Below, one piece after another: positions 63,797 through 64,000 of a stretch of DNA of 64,000 nt. This DNA is from Rhabdobacter roseus. GTDB lineage: Bacteria; Bacteroidota; Bacteroidia; Cytophagales; Spirosomataceae. Position numbers and translations under genes: made by a program. The notes under the pieces were generated by a model. The model did not search any database, had not been told where the DNA came from, and worked only from the letters and a program-made list of their open reading frames with translations. Each line of letters begins with the position of its first letter. The first letter of the stretch is position 1. The stretch covers positions 1-64,000 of the forward strand of contig NZ_JACHGF010000007.1 in the NCBI RefSeq assembly GCF_014202275.1. The letters are read 5' to 3'.

Positions 63797-64000
63797 ATGA
63801 AATCCAACATCAAAATAGCCGTGCTGGGCGGCTCGGGCAAAGCCGGTAGGTACCTGGTGAGCCACCTGGTCGAGCGGGGCTACGCCGTCCGGTTGCTGTT
63901 GCGTCGGCCCGAATCATTCTCCGTACAAAGTACCCTCATTGAAGTAGTGGTGGGCGACGCCCTCGATCCCGAAGCCCTACGTACCTTGCTGGAAGGCTGC
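63797..64000 (+). CDS. NAD(P)-binding (NmrA-like) protein, 3' end outside window
   Basis: The first 68 codons are present. They encode an N-terminal Rossmann motif AVLGGSGKAGRYLVSHLVERGY, followed by VRLLLRRPESF, as in NAD(P)H-binding NmrA-like proteins. The gene runs off the right edge, so length and function are open. Confidence 0.8.
   Translation, partial: MKSNIKIAVLGGSGKAGRYLVSHLVERGYAVRLLLRRPESFSVQSTLIEVVVGDALDPEALRTLLEGC

Overview
The window looks like chromosomal DNA of a moderately GC-rich Bacteroidota, most likely a Cytophagales member (Spirosomaceae/Cytophagaceae type). The signs are a SusC/RagA-type and a second TonB receptor, DUF4249, PorT-like and DUF5723-like envelope proteins, LVIVD-repeat lipoproteins, a GWxTD protein, many lipoboxes, and promoters of the Bacteroidota form TTTG-N19/20-TAnnTTTG. 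I recognise no rRNA, tRNA, CRISPR array, phage or intact insertion sequence. About fifty genes are supported.

Layout. 1-1284: AT-rich accessory remnant with a 5'-truncated ORF and repeats. 1285-9751: dienelactone hydrolase, PorT-like protein, an overlapping cluster of two LVIVD lipoproteins and an outer-membrane protein, DUF3052, a Crp-type regulator beside a DUF4386 protein, a HigBA module with an operator-like inverted repeat in its promoter, and a sulfatase. 10033-17689: a lipoprotein gene broken by an in-frame stop, an NmrA-like protein, two near-identical single-domain response regulators, acyl-ACP thioesterase, pyrB, a BASS transporter and an SDR. 17995-25692: a transsulfuration enzyme, dienoyl-CoA isomerase, GWxTD lipoprotein with rlmB, and a membrane protein/histidine kinase/LuxR regulator set. 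25829-31185: FAD oxidoreductase with polyferredoxin, DJ-1/PfpI protein, CpsB/YwqE-type phosphatase and rfbC. 31297-34574: pyrF and lysA, separated by a repeat-rich island with an antitoxin and a frameshifted PemK/MazF toxin. 34663-49677: large catalase, pseudouridine synthase, M14 peptidase, circularly permuted ATP-grasp, DUF5723-like protein, msrB, PBP1A and an ABC exporter. 49872-56438: AraC regulator followed by a uronide-type sugar operon (GH88, TIM-barrel isomerase, Gfo/Idh/MocA, SDR, MFS). 56589-64000: TonB receptor with DUF4249 lipoprotein, a small lipoprotein, an orphan SusC and the start of an NAD(P)-binding protein.

The most striking feature is not a gene. GGTACC and its half-forms GGTACTT/AAGTACC are scattered through coding and intergenic DNA at far above chance, in all three codon phases, and are built into the stems of at least six hairpins. 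They are scarce in the AT-rich accessory patches, so their density may separate resident from acquired DNA. The second notable locus is the pyrF-lysA island: two 93-bp repeats in direct orientation flank a toxin-antitoxin cassette with a dead toxin, and the last 61 bp of the pyrF region is duplicated 198 bp downstream.
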